NCBI RefSeq assembly: GCF_000341145.1
Contig: NZ_ANBE01000014.1
Coordinates: forward strand, 157,210 to 217,587
Direction: 5' to 3'
DNA from: Nocardiopsis xinjiangensis YIM 90004
GTDB lineage: Bacteria > Actinomycetota > Actinomycetes > Streptosporangiales > Streptosporangiaceae
Length of the DNA: 60,378 nt
Position 1 is the stretch's first letter, and the number at the start of each line of letters is the position of its first letter. Positions 40,971-50,200 of the stretch are shown one piece after another. The position numbers were made by a program, and so were the translations under genes. The notes below the pieces were generated by a model. It saw only the letters and a program-made list of their open reading frames with translations, did no database searches and was not told the origin of the DNA.

Positions 40971-41549
40971 TTACCCAGCCTGAGGCAGCGCTGTGGACCC
41001 CTCGTCCATGGCTTTGGTGTGGCGACGTTCATACTCGGCAGGGCTGAGCCGGCCGTTGGCCGAATGCCTGCGCCAGGGGTTGTGGAACCCCTCGATACAG
41101 GAGAACACCTCCCGCTGGGCAGGCCCTCTGGCCGGGAAACGGGTGCGGTCGATCAGCTCGGTCTCCAAGGAGGCGAAGAAGCTCTCGGTGGCCGCGTTGT
41201 CGTAACACGATCCCGTCCGCCCGGTCGAGGGCGCGATACCCGCCTCCTCGCAGCGGCGGCCGAAAGCCAGGCTGGTGTACTGCGAACCCTTGTCGGAGTG
41301 ATGGATCAGCCCGGGGCCGGGCCGGCGGACCGAGACCGCCATGGCCAGGGCGTCACAGACCAGCTCAGCACGCATGTGCTCGGCCATCGCCCAGCCCACG
41401 ATGCGGCGGGAGAAGGCGTCCACCACCACCGCTAAATACAGCCATCCCTGATCGGTGGGCACGTAGGTGATGCCGGCCGTCCACTCGGTGGCCGGCGCTT
41501 TGGCCGTGAACTCAACCCAACGCAGATCGCCAGAGCGCCGGCCGACCAC
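40971..41549 (-). pseudogene. IS3-family orfB (DDE transposase) remnant
   Basis: 192 codons covering only the catalytic (rve) part of an IS3 transposase: WTAGITYVPTDQGWLYLAVV, LIHHSDKGSQYTS, CYDNAATESFFASLE, and a terminal SPAEYERR. The N-terminal helical part and orfA are missing. The first catalytic Asp, expected in W-x-x-D-I-T-Y, is Gly here (TAGITYV), while the second Asp and the Glu remain. It is truncated and catalytically dead. Confidence 0.88.
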
Positions 41550-42058
41550 GAGGGGCGGCGACAGAGGAGCCGGGGCGGCAGATGGAGAATCGGCGATATT
41601 CTAGCCTGAGTCGGACTTTCTGCGCAGACCGAAATCGGAAATTCCCCTTCGCCCGGACGCGCGGTGGAACGTGCTGCTGATGCCCCGTCCCACGGCGGGT
41701 GGACTGCGAGGTCCCGGATCTTCGGGTACCACCGGAAACAGCGGCAACGGTTTCCTCTCCCTCCTCTTGCGTATCGAGCAGAATCGCGGACGGCCCGGGG
41801 TTTCGTTCCGTCGATAGTACCAATTACGGCCCTTGTCTGGATTCAGCAGACAAGATACACAAAGCCCCTGCTCCTAAAAAGTTCCAAATATCTGACTTGT
41901 CCGTAAATCGAGTTTGTTCCGGTTCTGTGCAAAGTACCGGCGGCCCGAAATCCTCAGCGACATCACCGTCGCCCTGGCCATTGGAACCGGGTAGGGGTCA
42001 GCATGGCTTAGGAGGATAGAAGGAATCCGGGAAGCAACGTACGTTCGAAAGGGAGTTC
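41550..42058. other. intergenic region upstream of the acidic protein gene
   Basis: 509 bp without a convincing gene, markedly more A/T-rich toward 41820-41930 than its surroundings. It probably carries the promoter for the acidic-protein/propeller pair. I cannot fix the promoter elements by eye. Confidence 0.45.
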
Positions 42059-42481
42059 ATGTCTTTCAAGAACATCTTCGAAAACGGCAAAGGTGAGGCC
42101 GAGTCTGCCGAAGAGTCAGCTCAACATGTGCACGAGAAAATTCCTGGTGCCCGGCCCGAATGGGAAGGGGTTGACCCGGAACTCTACGACGGAATCCCTG
42201 ATGCTGAGCGCGACCCGAAGATCATACGCGAGACCTCACCCGAAGCGCTCTCGGTCATGAACACATTCATCGCCCCCATGTTCAAGAACACCCAGACGGC
42301 GGCCACCGAACAGCAGCAAGCCAGCGAAGACCCACAAACAACATCCGATATGGCCTCTTCGTCCATGGATGAGGCATACAAAAATGTGGAGGTGGAGATC
42401 GACGAGGAAGACCAGCCGGAGATCAGCGCCGAGGAGCGAGAAGAGTTGAAACAGTTCAATCAACAGGACCGAAAAGAATAG
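42059..42481 (+). CDS. small acidic protein of unknown function, partner of the pore-forming-like protein
   Basis: 140 residues, rich in Glu/Asp/Gln, with no signal peptide or membrane segment. It begins MSFKNIFENGKGEAESAEES; the C-terminal 40 residues are strongly acidic and probably helical. AAAGGGAG lies just upstream. I do not recognise a family. It precedes the propeller protein by 92 bp on the same strand, so the two are probably co-transcribed. An acidic soluble partner could be a chaperone or inhibitor of the larger protein, which is inference from position only. Confidence 0.75.
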   Translation: MSFKNIFENGKGEAESAEESAQHVHEKIPGARPEWEGVDPELYDGIPDAERDPKIIRETSPEALSVMNTFIAPMFKNTQTAATEQQQASEDPQTTSDMASSSMDEAYKNVEVEIDEEDQPEISAEEREELKQFNQQDRKE

Positions 42482-42573
42482 AGAGCCATCCTTCGGCTGC
42501 GCCAGGCTGAAGGAAGTTCACCCGGCCTCCGCTGGGCCACCGTTGAGTTCTGATGCGCAAGGAGGATGCAGGC

Positions 42574-44481
42574 ATGGGCGGTCCCACCGAGAACAACGTG
42601 AGTACGACCTACCTCGGAGAGCGATTCATACGCCACCCGCTGACCAACCGGAACCTCGAGGAACTCGACATTGACGACAAGGCCCCTGTCATACTGGAGC
42701 GGGACAAGGAGAAACTGAAGAGGAAAGCCGAGAAGAAGAACCCAGACGGAACAGACCGGTACGTCTCCCCTGCAGGGTTCTCCTTGAACAGGGGGCGGTT
42801 CGGTGCATTTCCCGATTCGGAGGCCCCAGCGCACCACCGGGGATGGCGCGCATACATGACCGTGGGCGTGCCGCTTGTCGAAGAACGAGGGGACATCGCC
42901 CAGCCGCCCCCTGACGTGATCTCCAAACAGACGTTCGCCAATCGGACCGATCCCACCCCGACGACATGGTCCCACACTGTCGAATTCTCTATTTCGAATA
43001 CCATCAGTTGGTCGCTCGAGGGCCAGGTGCAGCTCACCTTCGGGGCGAAAGCCACCGCATCGCTGCAGCAGCAACTGCAGAAGAGCATGGCGATGAACAA
43101 CTCTCAGAAGACCACCCTGAAAAACAGCAAGGACAACCAGGGTGTTGACACAGAGTCCCAGTCGCAGTCGACAAGTACGACAACAGCGACGGGAACCGCC
43201 ACGGGCACCGGGGAAGTGTCGGCACAGCTGATGCTCGGAATCGCCGGTTCTATCAGTGGTTCTTTGTCCACTTCGTACAAGACATCGTCCACGCTGAGCG
43301 GGGAGGTCGGTAGCCGGGTCGATGTGCTGGCCACGCAGCGGCGCCAGGTGAGGAGGTTCGACTACGAATACCCGGTCTCATTCGGCGGGTGGGTTGCTCT
43401 GTATTACCCCGAGCCAGTAGAAGTCAAGGAGACCCGCCCGGACGGGCCGCAGCCCCAAGAGCCGGAATACTCCCAGGTGATCGCATGGAAACTCGGAGAG
43501 ACCGGATCTGAGAGGGAAGCTTTCGACCTGACCGATGAAAGCAAGCCTTTCATGCAAAAAGGGGAGGCCGAAGTCGTCTCGACCCTCGCCGGTAACCACG
43601 AGGTCTTCGAGCTCGAAGAGCTTCATTTCAACGAGGAACACCACCCTCTCCACAAGGCTGGCCCCGAAGAGCGAGAGATCTCGAAGGAGGACCCCGTCGA
43701 ACTCGCCACCGGGTTGGGGTGGGCCGATGGCCTCGCGCTCGATGTTCCGGCCAACAAGGCCTACGTCACCGACCGGTACCACGGCGGCAAGCTGTACAGG
43801 GTGGATCTCGACGACGGCAGCACGGACGTGGTCGCCGAGCAGCTGGGCGAAGTCAACGATGTCGCCTTGGACCTGCGGGGCAACAAGGCCTATGTGGCCG
43901 ACTACAGCGGCAGGCGACTGTTCACCCTGGACCTGTCCGAGAGCGCCCCCTCCCCGGTCACGGTCGCCGAGGACATACGCGCGTATGGCGTCGCGCTGGA
44001 CCTGCCGGGCAACAAGGCCTACGTCAGCGACGTCGCGGACCACCAGCTGATCGAGTTCGATCTGAGCAGCGAACCGGCGCAACAGCAGCGGACCTGGCGC
44101 GTGGAAAGGGCCGCCGGCATCGCGCTGGACGGGGGCAAGGCGTACGTAGGCCAGTACGACCGCGGCGGGCTGTACGAGATCGACCTGGAAGCAGAAGACA
44201 GCACCCCGCAGAGTGTGGCCACCAACCTCGGACGCAGCATCCGCGTAGCACTGGATGGCGCGACCAACGCATACGTCTGCAACTGGGCCGGCAGCAAGCT
44301 GCACGAGGTCGTCGTGGCTGACAGCGAGGCCAAGGGACGACAGCACGTGGTGGCCGACGGTCTCGGCACGGTCGCCGGTCTCGGGCTGGACCGCGACAAC
44401 GACCGCATCTACGTCAGCAACCGGCAGGGCCAGCTCTTGCGGATCTCCGGTGTGCTGCCCGCTGGTTCGGCAGAATCGTAG
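42574..44481 (+). CDS. predicted aerolysin/ETX-MTX2-like protein fused to a six-repeat beta-propeller
   Basis: 635 residues from ATG 42574, preferred over 42553 because AAGGAGG lies 8 bp upstream. Residues about 130-280 have the long alternating Ser/Thr-rich strands of aerolysin-type pore formers: WSHTVEFSISNTISWSLEG, then STSTTTATGTATGTGEVS, then GSISGSLSTSYKTSS, closing with YPVSFGGWVALYY. From about 380 to 630 are six repeats of the type NKAYV-x-D...L-x-x-V/I-D-L, a propeller of the NHL/SMP-30 kind. No signal peptide is visible. The propeller may bind a receptor or glycan, with the N-terminus inserting into membranes. This is by pattern, not by family match; a structural surface protein is an alternative. 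Confidence 0.65.
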   Translation: MGGPTENNVSTTYLGERFIRHPLTNRNLEELDIDDKAPVILERDKEKLKRKAEKKNPDGTDRYVSPAGFSLNRGRFGAFPDSEAPAHHRGWRAYMTVGVPLVEERGDIAQPPPDVISKQTFANRTDPTPTTWSHTVEFSISNTISWSLEGQVQLTFGAKATASLQQQLQKSMAMNNSQKTTLKNSKDNQGVDTESQSQSTSTTTATGTATGTGEVSAQLMLGIAGSISGSLSTSYKTSSTLSGEVGSRVDVLATQRRQVRRFDYEYPVSFGGWVALYYPEPVEVKETRPDGPQPQEPEYSQVIAWKLGETGSEREAFDLTDESKPFMQKGEAEVVSTLAGNHEVFELEELHFNEEHHPLHKAGPEEREISKEDPVELATGLGWADGLALDVPANKAYVTDRYHGGKLYRVDLDDGSTDVVAEQLGEVNDVALDLRGNKAYVADYSGRRLFTLDLSESAPSPVTVAEDIRAYGVALDLPGNKAYVSDVADHQLIEFDLSSEPAQQQRTWRVERAAGIALDGGKAYVGQYDRGGLYEIDLEAEDSTPQSVATNLGRSIRVALDGATNAYVCNWAGSKLHEVVVADSEAKGRQHVVADGLGTVAGLGLDRDNDRIYVSNRQGQLLRISGVLPAGSAES

Positions 44482-44808
44482 CGTAGAGCGTTCTTTCGCG
44501 GAAGGGCGATCATGGGCGCCTTGAACATAGGGGTTACCGAGACCCACATGTTCGAACGGGCGCCCATGGTCGTGCACCATGTCGTCGCAGATCAATCCAT
44601 TCGGCCCGCCCGACCAACACGTAAAGGCCCTCTCCCGGGTCAGCGAAGACGGCCTGGAGTCGCCGCAGCTGCCCTCGTACACCGCGAAGGTGGACGATCT
44701 CCTCCTGTGCCGCGCAACGGTCCCAGCGGGTGTCGGTGTGGTTCCCAGGCCTGGTCGAGCTCCACGAGTCAGTGGATCATATGGGCAGCCAGGGCGAGCT
44801 TCTGTGCT

Positions 44809-44843
44809 GGGGAACGGGGAACGGGGAACGGGGAACGGGGAAC
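44809..44843 (+). repeat. five tandem copies of a 7-bp unit
   Basis: GGGGAAC is repeated five times without interruption, then breaks off as GTGG. It lies in non-coding DNA. It is prone to slippage and could be a variable-number locus between strains. Confidence 0.95.
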
Positions 44844-45145
44844 GTGGCCAGTGCGCTCGTTAACCGGGCGTGCTGCCATGAACCGTAGGCGGTCAGGAAC
44901 TGCCCCTGCGGGGTGGAGGCATCCGGGGGCAACGCGAGCATGGGGGAGACCCTGTTCCGGCGGGGAATCGGTATCTTCGCAGAGCACCACTGACGGATGG
45001 AAGATCTTGGTCTCTCAAAGGGCAGCGCAGACCTGAAGGCTAACGCGCCTGCAGGCTCAGCTAAACGCCGGGGCCAAGGGGTGGTCGGGAGCAGATCTCC
45101 TACAGCTAGAGGTCGAATAATTCTTCTTGGGCAGGCTTATTGCAT

Positions 45146-45199
45146 CTGGCCGTGCGGAGCCACCGTCGACGGGGGCCAAGATGGTACTCACCGGATTGA
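45146..45199 (+). repeat. 54-bp dispersed repeat, copy B
   Basis: Second copy of 40837-40890, direct orientation, constant offset of 4309 bp. See copy A. Confidence 0.85.
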
Positions 45200-45503
45200 C
45201 GCGGGAGTCAACCCGGCAGCCAGCCGGGCGCTACCTGCAAGCTCGGCCCTTCAGGGGTGAGAAGCTGACTCGATCTTCCTGCGCGGGGCGGGGACGGCGC
45301 TGGGGCGTATGGGCGGCTGACACACCCCGATAGCCCCTGGGATAGGGCTATGGGGTGTTGGGGCGCTGGTGGCCGGATGTGGGAGTGTCCTGGGCTCTGC
45401 CGCTAGGGTCAGGAGCTGGCAAAGTGCTCCGGAGGTGGAGCCCCGGATGTACGCGGCCCAGCACTGGGGAGCACACGAGGAGCACACAGGGCCCGAAAAC
45501 GAG

Positions 45504-45529
45504 GCGAGGACCTCGTCCGAGGTCCTCGC
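45504..45529 (-). terminator. palindromic terminator of tRNA-Arg
   Basis: A perfect 12-bp stem, GCGAGGACCTCG with its complement, around two bases. On the minus strand it lies 29 bp past the tRNA 3' end and is followed by CTCGTTTTC, a short T-run. This fits Rho-independent termination of the tRNA. Confidence 0.75.
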
Positions 45530-45558
45530 GCACCCCGTCTGACCTGGTGTTTTGTTGC

Positions 45559-45630
45559 GCACCCGGCAGGGTTCGAACCTGCGACCATCGGATTAGAAGT
45601 CCGGTGCTCTATCCACTGAGCTACGGGTGC
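45559..45630 (-). tRNA. tRNA-Arg (anticodon TCT)
   Basis: On the minus strand a 72-nt cloverleaf: acceptor GCACCCG pairs with CGGGTGC, the D arm is GCTC...GAGC, the anticodon loop is CTTCTAA, and the T arm is GCAGG-TTCGAAC-CTGC. Anticodon TCT reads AGA, a rare codon in this GC-rich genome. The CCA end is not encoded. The 3' end of the gene faces the accessory region, the side at which integrative elements usually insert. Confidence 0.95.
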
Positions 45631-46285
45631 TCGTGTTCAGTTGTCGCCATTTCGGCGGCGGACGCAGCGGGCCTCGCCATCGGCTCGGGTGGGTGCCGTG
45701 CGCCGGGGTGACGGGGCCGCTCGGCGATCCTACGGGCGGGGTTCGTGCCGTGATGCCAGTGGCTTCCGAGCAGACATTCTACGGCATTCCGTAGATGTCG
45801 CCCACAAGAGGGCAAAGCCTCTCAATAACCATCATCCGCAGTTGCGTCTCGTTACCACGTGTGTTCCGCCAAATCGGTCGCTATGGGCCTCGCGCACCAC
45901 GTTACCGGTGATTAACACGTGCCGGTGCGCTGCCCCTGCGGCGTTTCGCGAAGTCGGCGTGGCCGCCTGCGCGGGTGATCCGGGAGGATCAGAAGATCCA
46001 CCACTGGCCTGCGGTCATCAGCAGGGCGACCAGGGTGCACAGCATGCTCTCGGCCTTTTCGCGCTCGGCGCCAGGATGCCTTACGTGTATGGGCGCCTGG
46101 GTCGAGTGGCAAACCCGGGTTTGCCGTGCCTTGGGCGACGCGGGGACGCGGGTTGGTGTGCGGCACCGTGTGCTTGCCGCGCCGGTGGTGAACCCATGGC
46201 CGGGCACAGGTACGGTCCGTTTCCTGTCCGTGGCCGGGGCCGTGGTGTCGGCCCGGCCCCGGCCGGTCGCCGGGACCGCCGCCGT
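45631..46285. other. intergenic region, no supported gene
   Basis: 655 bp between tRNA-Arg and a small membrane-protein gene. The only hint is a minus-strand ORF ending near 45989 whose last 18 codons encode a hydrophobic stretch (MLCTLVALLMTAGQWWIF); I cannot show that it is a gene. Confidence 0.4.
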
Positions 46286-46759
46286 TCAGGTGCTGAGGGA
46301 ACGCACGTAGTTCACCTGCTGGTGGACACGGTGCGCGTCCGCCGGTGAGGTCGCGGGGATCGTGGTGGCGTGGAAGTGGCCCTCCCGCTGCACCGTGACC
46401 TGGATGTGGCCGCTGGTGCGGCTCTCCTTGACGAGCAGGAAGAGGAGGCCGAGCAGGCAGGTCCACCAGAAGGTCAGAACGCCGACGATGATCGCCCACG
46501 CGGGGGTGGAGCGATCGGTGCGGCTCATGTCCGTGACGGTCCAGACGCTGCCCTGGAGAGGGAAACGGCCGCCCGGCGTGACCACCGTGTGTTGGGAGAC
46601 GGAGATGTCGCCGATGGTGAGCAGCTGAGGGCCGGCGCCGGCGGGGTCGTAGGGCTGGAGCCCGCCGCCGTCGATGCTCGGGGGCAGGCCCCAGCCGCCG
46701 ACGCCCGGGTCGGGCTGCTGATGAGGATCACCAGAGTGGGGGTCCGGTTGCTGGTACAT
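46286..46759 (-). CDS. small membrane protein of unknown function
   Basis: 157 residues from ATG 46759. A Pro/Gln/Asp-rich cytoplasmic start (MYQQPDPHSGDPHQQPDPGV) is followed by a beta-rich stretch (LLTIGDISVSQHTVVTPGG). One long or two short membrane segments come next (PAWAIIVGVLTFWWTCLLG, LLFLLVKES), then a soluble tail of about 50 residues. I do not assign a function. It stands alone, with gaps of more than 300 bp on both sides. Confidence 0.75.
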   Translation of the reverse strand: MYQQPDPHSGDPHQQPDPGVGGWGLPPSIDGGGLQPYDPAGAGPQLLTIGDISVSQHTVVTPGGRFPLQGSVWTVTDMSRTDRSTPAWAIIVGVLTFWWTCLLGLLFLLVKESRTSGHIQVTVQREGHFHATTIPATSPADAHRVHQQVNYVRSLST

Positions 46760-47072
46760 GGCTCGATTGTGGCAGTGGGGGAGCGGTTCTGCAGGGGGTC
46801 GCCTCAGAGGAACGGCTTTTGCCCTGGTCCCGGTTGGTATGGAGCATCCATCTGGCCGAATGTGGTCAGGTTCGTGGGCGGTTTTCGGGGCGACCGTCCG
46901 AGCGAGTGTGCTGCGTGCGGCCCGACCGATGCCTAAACCCCCTCGAGGCCACGGCCCGGGAACCTCGTGCGACACGCGGCCCGGAAAAACGTGAAACTCT
47001 TTCGGGCCCCGGTTGCCGCTGCGTAACATGCCGCTGACCATCGCCCGCACCTCCAGGTGGTGACAACAGCAC
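46760..47072. other. divergent promoter region
   Basis: 313 bp between the leftward membrane-protein gene and the rightward acylase gene. No gene seen. It must contain promoters for both. Confidence 0.45.
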
Positions 47073-50018
47073 ATGCTCCCCTCCCGCAGACAACCCCTGG
47101 GCGCGGCCGCCTCGGGCTTGGCTCTGGCCGTGGCGGCAGCCACCGTCAGCGCCGTTCCCGCATCGGCCGGTACAGCCCCTCCTGCACAGGAGCCCGCCCT
47201 CCCGGCCGCGCAGCAGACCGAGGACTTCTGCGCCCCCTCCGGCTGCCACGACATCCTGCCGCCCGGACAGAACGGCAACGCCACCCTCGTGGAGATCCTG
47301 GGCCACCAGGTCTTCGGGACCCGGCCCGAGCACTCCTCCAGTCAACTGGACATGTACGACGACCTCGTCCACAACTACGACGGGCTCACCGACGAGGGCC
47401 TGGACGAGTTCTTCCTCGACTCGGGGTTCGGGGCCGACCCGGACGACATCGGCGAGGAGTACCAGCCGCGTGAGGACGTCACCATCACGCGCGATGCCTC
47501 CCACGGCATCCCCCGCATCCACGGCGACACCCGCGAGGGCACCATGTACGGCGCCGGGTACGCCGCCGCGGAGGACCGCCTCTTCCTCATGGACGTGCTG
47601 CGCAGGGTCGGCCGCGGCGAGCTCACCTCCTTCGCCGGCGGGGCCGAGGGCAACCGCGGCCTCGAACAGGACCTCTGGCGCAGTGCTCCCTACACCGAGG
47701 AGGACAAACAGGCCCAGATCGACCGCATCGCCGCCGAGGGTGCGCGGGGCGAGCAGGCACTGGAGGACGTCGAGGGTTATCTCGAGGGCATCAACGCCTA
47801 CATCGACGAGGCCGACGGCGACCGCGACTTCCCGGGCGAGTACGTGCTCACCGGGCACAAGGACGCCATCACCAACGAGGGCGAGATCGAGCCCTTCACC
47901 CCCAGCGACGTGGTCGGCATCGCCGCCATGGTCGGCGGGATCTTCGGAGGCGGCGGAGGAGGCGAGGTCCGGTCGGCCCTGGCCCGCGCCGGTTTCCAGG
48001 ACCGCTACGGCGCCGAGGAGGGCCTGGAGCTCTACGACGCCTGGCGCATGGAGAACGACCCCGAGGCCCCCGCGACCGTCGACGGCGAGTTCCCCTACAG
48101 CCAGACCCCCGACGATCCCGTGGGCGAGTCCGTGCCCGACGCCGGTTCGGTCGAGGAGTACGGCATCGTCCACGACGAACACGGGTCCGCGGAGAGCGGC
48201 GAGACCCCCGATCCCCTCGCCGAGGCCGACGACGAACCGGCCGGATCCGACGCGGGCACGGTCGAGGACCTGACGGAGGAGCAGCGCGAGGAACTCGACC
48301 GCATGATCGAGGAGGAGGACCTCTCCGCTGCCGAGGGCCTGTTCGACGACGGTGTCCTGCCCGAGGAGTTCCTCGATCCCGGCGGTATGTCCAACGCTCT
48401 GTTGGTCTCGGGCGAGCACACCGAGAGCGGAGAACCCGCCGCCGTGATGGGGCCGCAGACCGGTTACTTCGCGCCGCAACTGCTCATGCTGCAGGAACTG
48501 CAGGGACCGGGCATCAGCGCCCGCGGGGCCTCCTTCGCCGGCGTGAGTTTCTACGTCCAGATGGGACGCGGCGCCGACTACGCCTGGAGCGCGACCTCGG
48601 CCAACCAGGACGTCACCGACACCTACGCGGTGCCCCTGTGCGAGACCGACGGCTCCGATCCGACCACGGGTTCACGCGCCTACGTCGACAGTTCCGGCGC
48701 ATGCGTGGAGTTCGAGGAGCTCAGCGTCACCAACGAGTGGTCCCCCACCGTCGCGGACCAGACCCCCGAGGGCGGCTACACCCTGACCTCCCTGCGTTCG
48801 GAGTACGGGCTCGTGGAATCCTTCGCGACGGTCGACGGCGCTCCGGTGGCGTACACGAACCTGCGCTCGACCTACATGCGCGAGGTCGACTCCATCCTCG
48901 GTTTCCAGCGCTTCAACGACCCCGGCGACATCACCTCGGCGGAGAGCTTCACCGACGCGGCCTACGACATCGAGTACGCGTTCAACTGGCACTACGTCGA
49001 CAGTGAGGACATCGCGTTCGTCAACTCCGGGGCCAACCCGGTGCGCACGGAGGGCACCAACCCGAACATGCCCATCGACGCGACCTCCGAGGCGGGCTGG
49101 TCGGGCTGGGACCCCGACACCAACCTCGCCGACTACCACCCTCCGGAGGACCACCCGCAGCAGATCAACCCCGACCACCTCCTCAACTGGAACAACAAAC
49201 CCGCCGACGGCTACACCTCGGACTGGTCGCACGGCTCGGTGCACCGCAGCGACCTGTTGGAGGCCCGTGTGACCTCGGCGATCGAGGAGGGGCACGCCTT
49301 CACCCCGGCTTCGCTCACCGCCCTCACCATCGAGGCCGGCGTGGGCGATCTGCGGGCCCAGGAGGTGCTGCCGCTGCTGTTGGAGGTCATCGACACCGCC
49401 GAGGTCTCCGACCCCGAACTGGCCGGGAGCGTGGAGGAGCTGCGTGCCTGGGCCGAGGACGGCGCCCTGCGCAAGGAACCCGAACGCGACGCCGGTTCCT
49501 ACGAGCACGCCGACGCGATCAGGGTCCTGGACGCCTGGTGGCCGCTCCTGGTGCGGGCCCAGTTCGAGCCGGGCCTGGGCGAGGACCTCTACGCGCAGGT
49601 CGCCGCGGTCTCCCAGATCGACGAGTCCCCCTCGGGCCGGATCGGCGGCGGTGAGCCGGACGGCGCCACCCAGGCCCGGAGCCACAGCGGTTCGGCCTTC
49701 CAGAACGGTTGGTGGTCCTACGTCGACAAGGACCTGCGCACGGTCCTGGGCCAGGACGTCGACGGGTCCTTGTCCGAGACCTACTGCGGCGAGGGTGATG
49801 TCGACACCTGCCGGACGGTCCTGCTGGAGAGCCTGGCCGAGGCCGCCGCGACCCCGGCCGAGGACGTCTATCCCGGTGACGAACACTGCGACGCCGGCGA
49901 CCAGCTCTGCGCGGACACGGTGATCCACCAGTCCGTCGGCGGCATCGACATGTGGCCCGTGCACTGGCAGAACCGGCCCACCTACCAGGTCGTGTACCAG
50001 TTCTCCGGCGGACGCTAG
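47073..50018 (+). CDS. secreted penicillin-acylase-family Ntn hydrolase
   Basis: 981 residues. The Sec signal peptide is about residues 1-32 (LGAAASGLALAVAAATVSAV, cleavage near ASA). The alpha-chain region has the family's DVTITRDASHGIPRIHGDT and YGAGYAAAEDRLFLMD. The autocatalytic nucleophile is Ser440 in PGGMSNALLVSGEHT, giving the beta-chain N-terminus. A strongly acidic spacer (about 360-430) precedes it. Relatives cleave amide-linked acyl groups such as penicillins and acyl-homoserine lactones, outside the cell. It is longer than classic penicillin G acylase (about 850). Substrate unknown. A strong terminator follows. Confidence 0.93.
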   Translation: MLPSRRQPLGAAASGLALAVAAATVSAVPASAGTAPPAQEPALPAAQQTEDFCAPSGCHDILPPGQNGNATLVEILGHQVFGTRPEHSSSQLDMYDDLVHNYDGLTDEGLDEFFLDSGFGADPDDIGEEYQPREDVTITRDASHGIPRIHGDTREGTMYGAGYAAAEDRLFLMDVLRRVGRGELTSFAGGAEGNRGLEQDLWRSAPYTEEDKQAQIDRIAAEGARGEQALEDVEGYLEGINAYIDEADGDRDFPGEYVLTGHKDAITNEGEIEPFTPSDVVGIAAMVGGIFGGGGGGEVRSALARAGFQDRYGAEEGLELYDAWRMENDPEAPATVDGEFPYSQTPDDPVGESVPDAGSVEEYGIVHDEHGSAESGETPDPLAEADDEPAGSDAGTVEDLTEEQREELDRMIEEEDLSAAEGLFDDGVLPEEFLDPGGMSNALLVSGEHTESGEPAAVMGPQTGYFAPQLLMLQELQGPGISARGASFAGVSFYVQMGRGADYAWSATSANQDVTDTYAVPLCETDGSDPTTGSRAYVDSSGACVEFEELSVTNEWSPTVADQTPEGGYTLTSLRSEYGLVESFATVDGAPVAYTNLRSTYMREVDSILGFQRFNDPGDITSAESFTDAAYDIEYAFNWHYVDSEDIAFVNSGANPVRTEGTNPNMPIDATSEAGWSGWDPDTNLADYHPPEDHPQQINPDHLLNWNNKPADGYTSDWSHGSVHRSDLLEARVTSAIEEGHAFTPASLTALTIEAGVGDLRAQEVLPLLLEVIDTAEVSDPELAGSVEELRAWAEDGALRKEPERDAGSYEHADAIRVLDAWWPLLVRAQFEPGLGEDLYAQVAAVSQIDESPSGRIGGGEPDGATQARSHSGSAFQNGWWSYVDKDLRTVLGQDVDGSLSETYCGEGDVDTCRTVLLESLAEAAATPAEDVYPGDEHCDAGDQLCADTVIHQSVGGIDMWPVHWQNRPTYQVVYQFSGGR

Positions 50019-50051
50019 GAGTTCGGTGACGATCCCGGGGTGAGCTCCGGA

Positions 50052-50090
50052 CCGGCCCGCGGCATCGGAACGTGCCGCGGGCCGGGTTTT
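50052..50090 (+). terminator. Rho-independent terminator after the acylase gene
   Basis: A 13-bp stem, CCGGCCCGCGGCA (50052-50064) with TGCCGCGGGCCGG (50073-50085), an 8-nt loop, then GTTTT. It isolates the acylase from the nfeD-slipin pair. Confidence 0.9.
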
Positions 50091-50200
50091 CACACCAGGG
50101 GTCTCGGGAACGCAACGGAGACCGTGATCGGGTGCTTCGCCACGCTCGCGTGGGTAGGCACACCAGTACCCGACGAGAAGGCGGGAGGGTCGAGACGACG

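Larger units (their letters stand above)
44482..45558. other. degenerate region between the propeller gene and tRNA-Arg
   Basis: 1077 bp with no intact gene. It holds a 7-bp tandem repeat (44809-44843), copy B of the 54-bp repeat (45146-45199) and the tRNA terminator (45504-45529). On the minus strand around 44880-44990 a frame reading VSPMLALPPDASTPQGQFL looks protein-like but is broken on both sides, so decayed genes are probably present. Confidence 0.5.

Noticed and set aside
45989-46207. Minus-strand small ORF ending in a hydrophobic 18-residue stretch
   Set aside because: Could encode a tiny membrane peptide, but there is no clear ribosome site or family; left as a note in the intergenic entry.
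46866-48479. 537-codon minus-strand open frame
   Set aside because: Lies antisense to the well-supported acylase gene and has no recognisable domain.
48672-50093. 473-codon minus-strand open frame
   Set aside because: Antisense shadow of the acylase 3' half.
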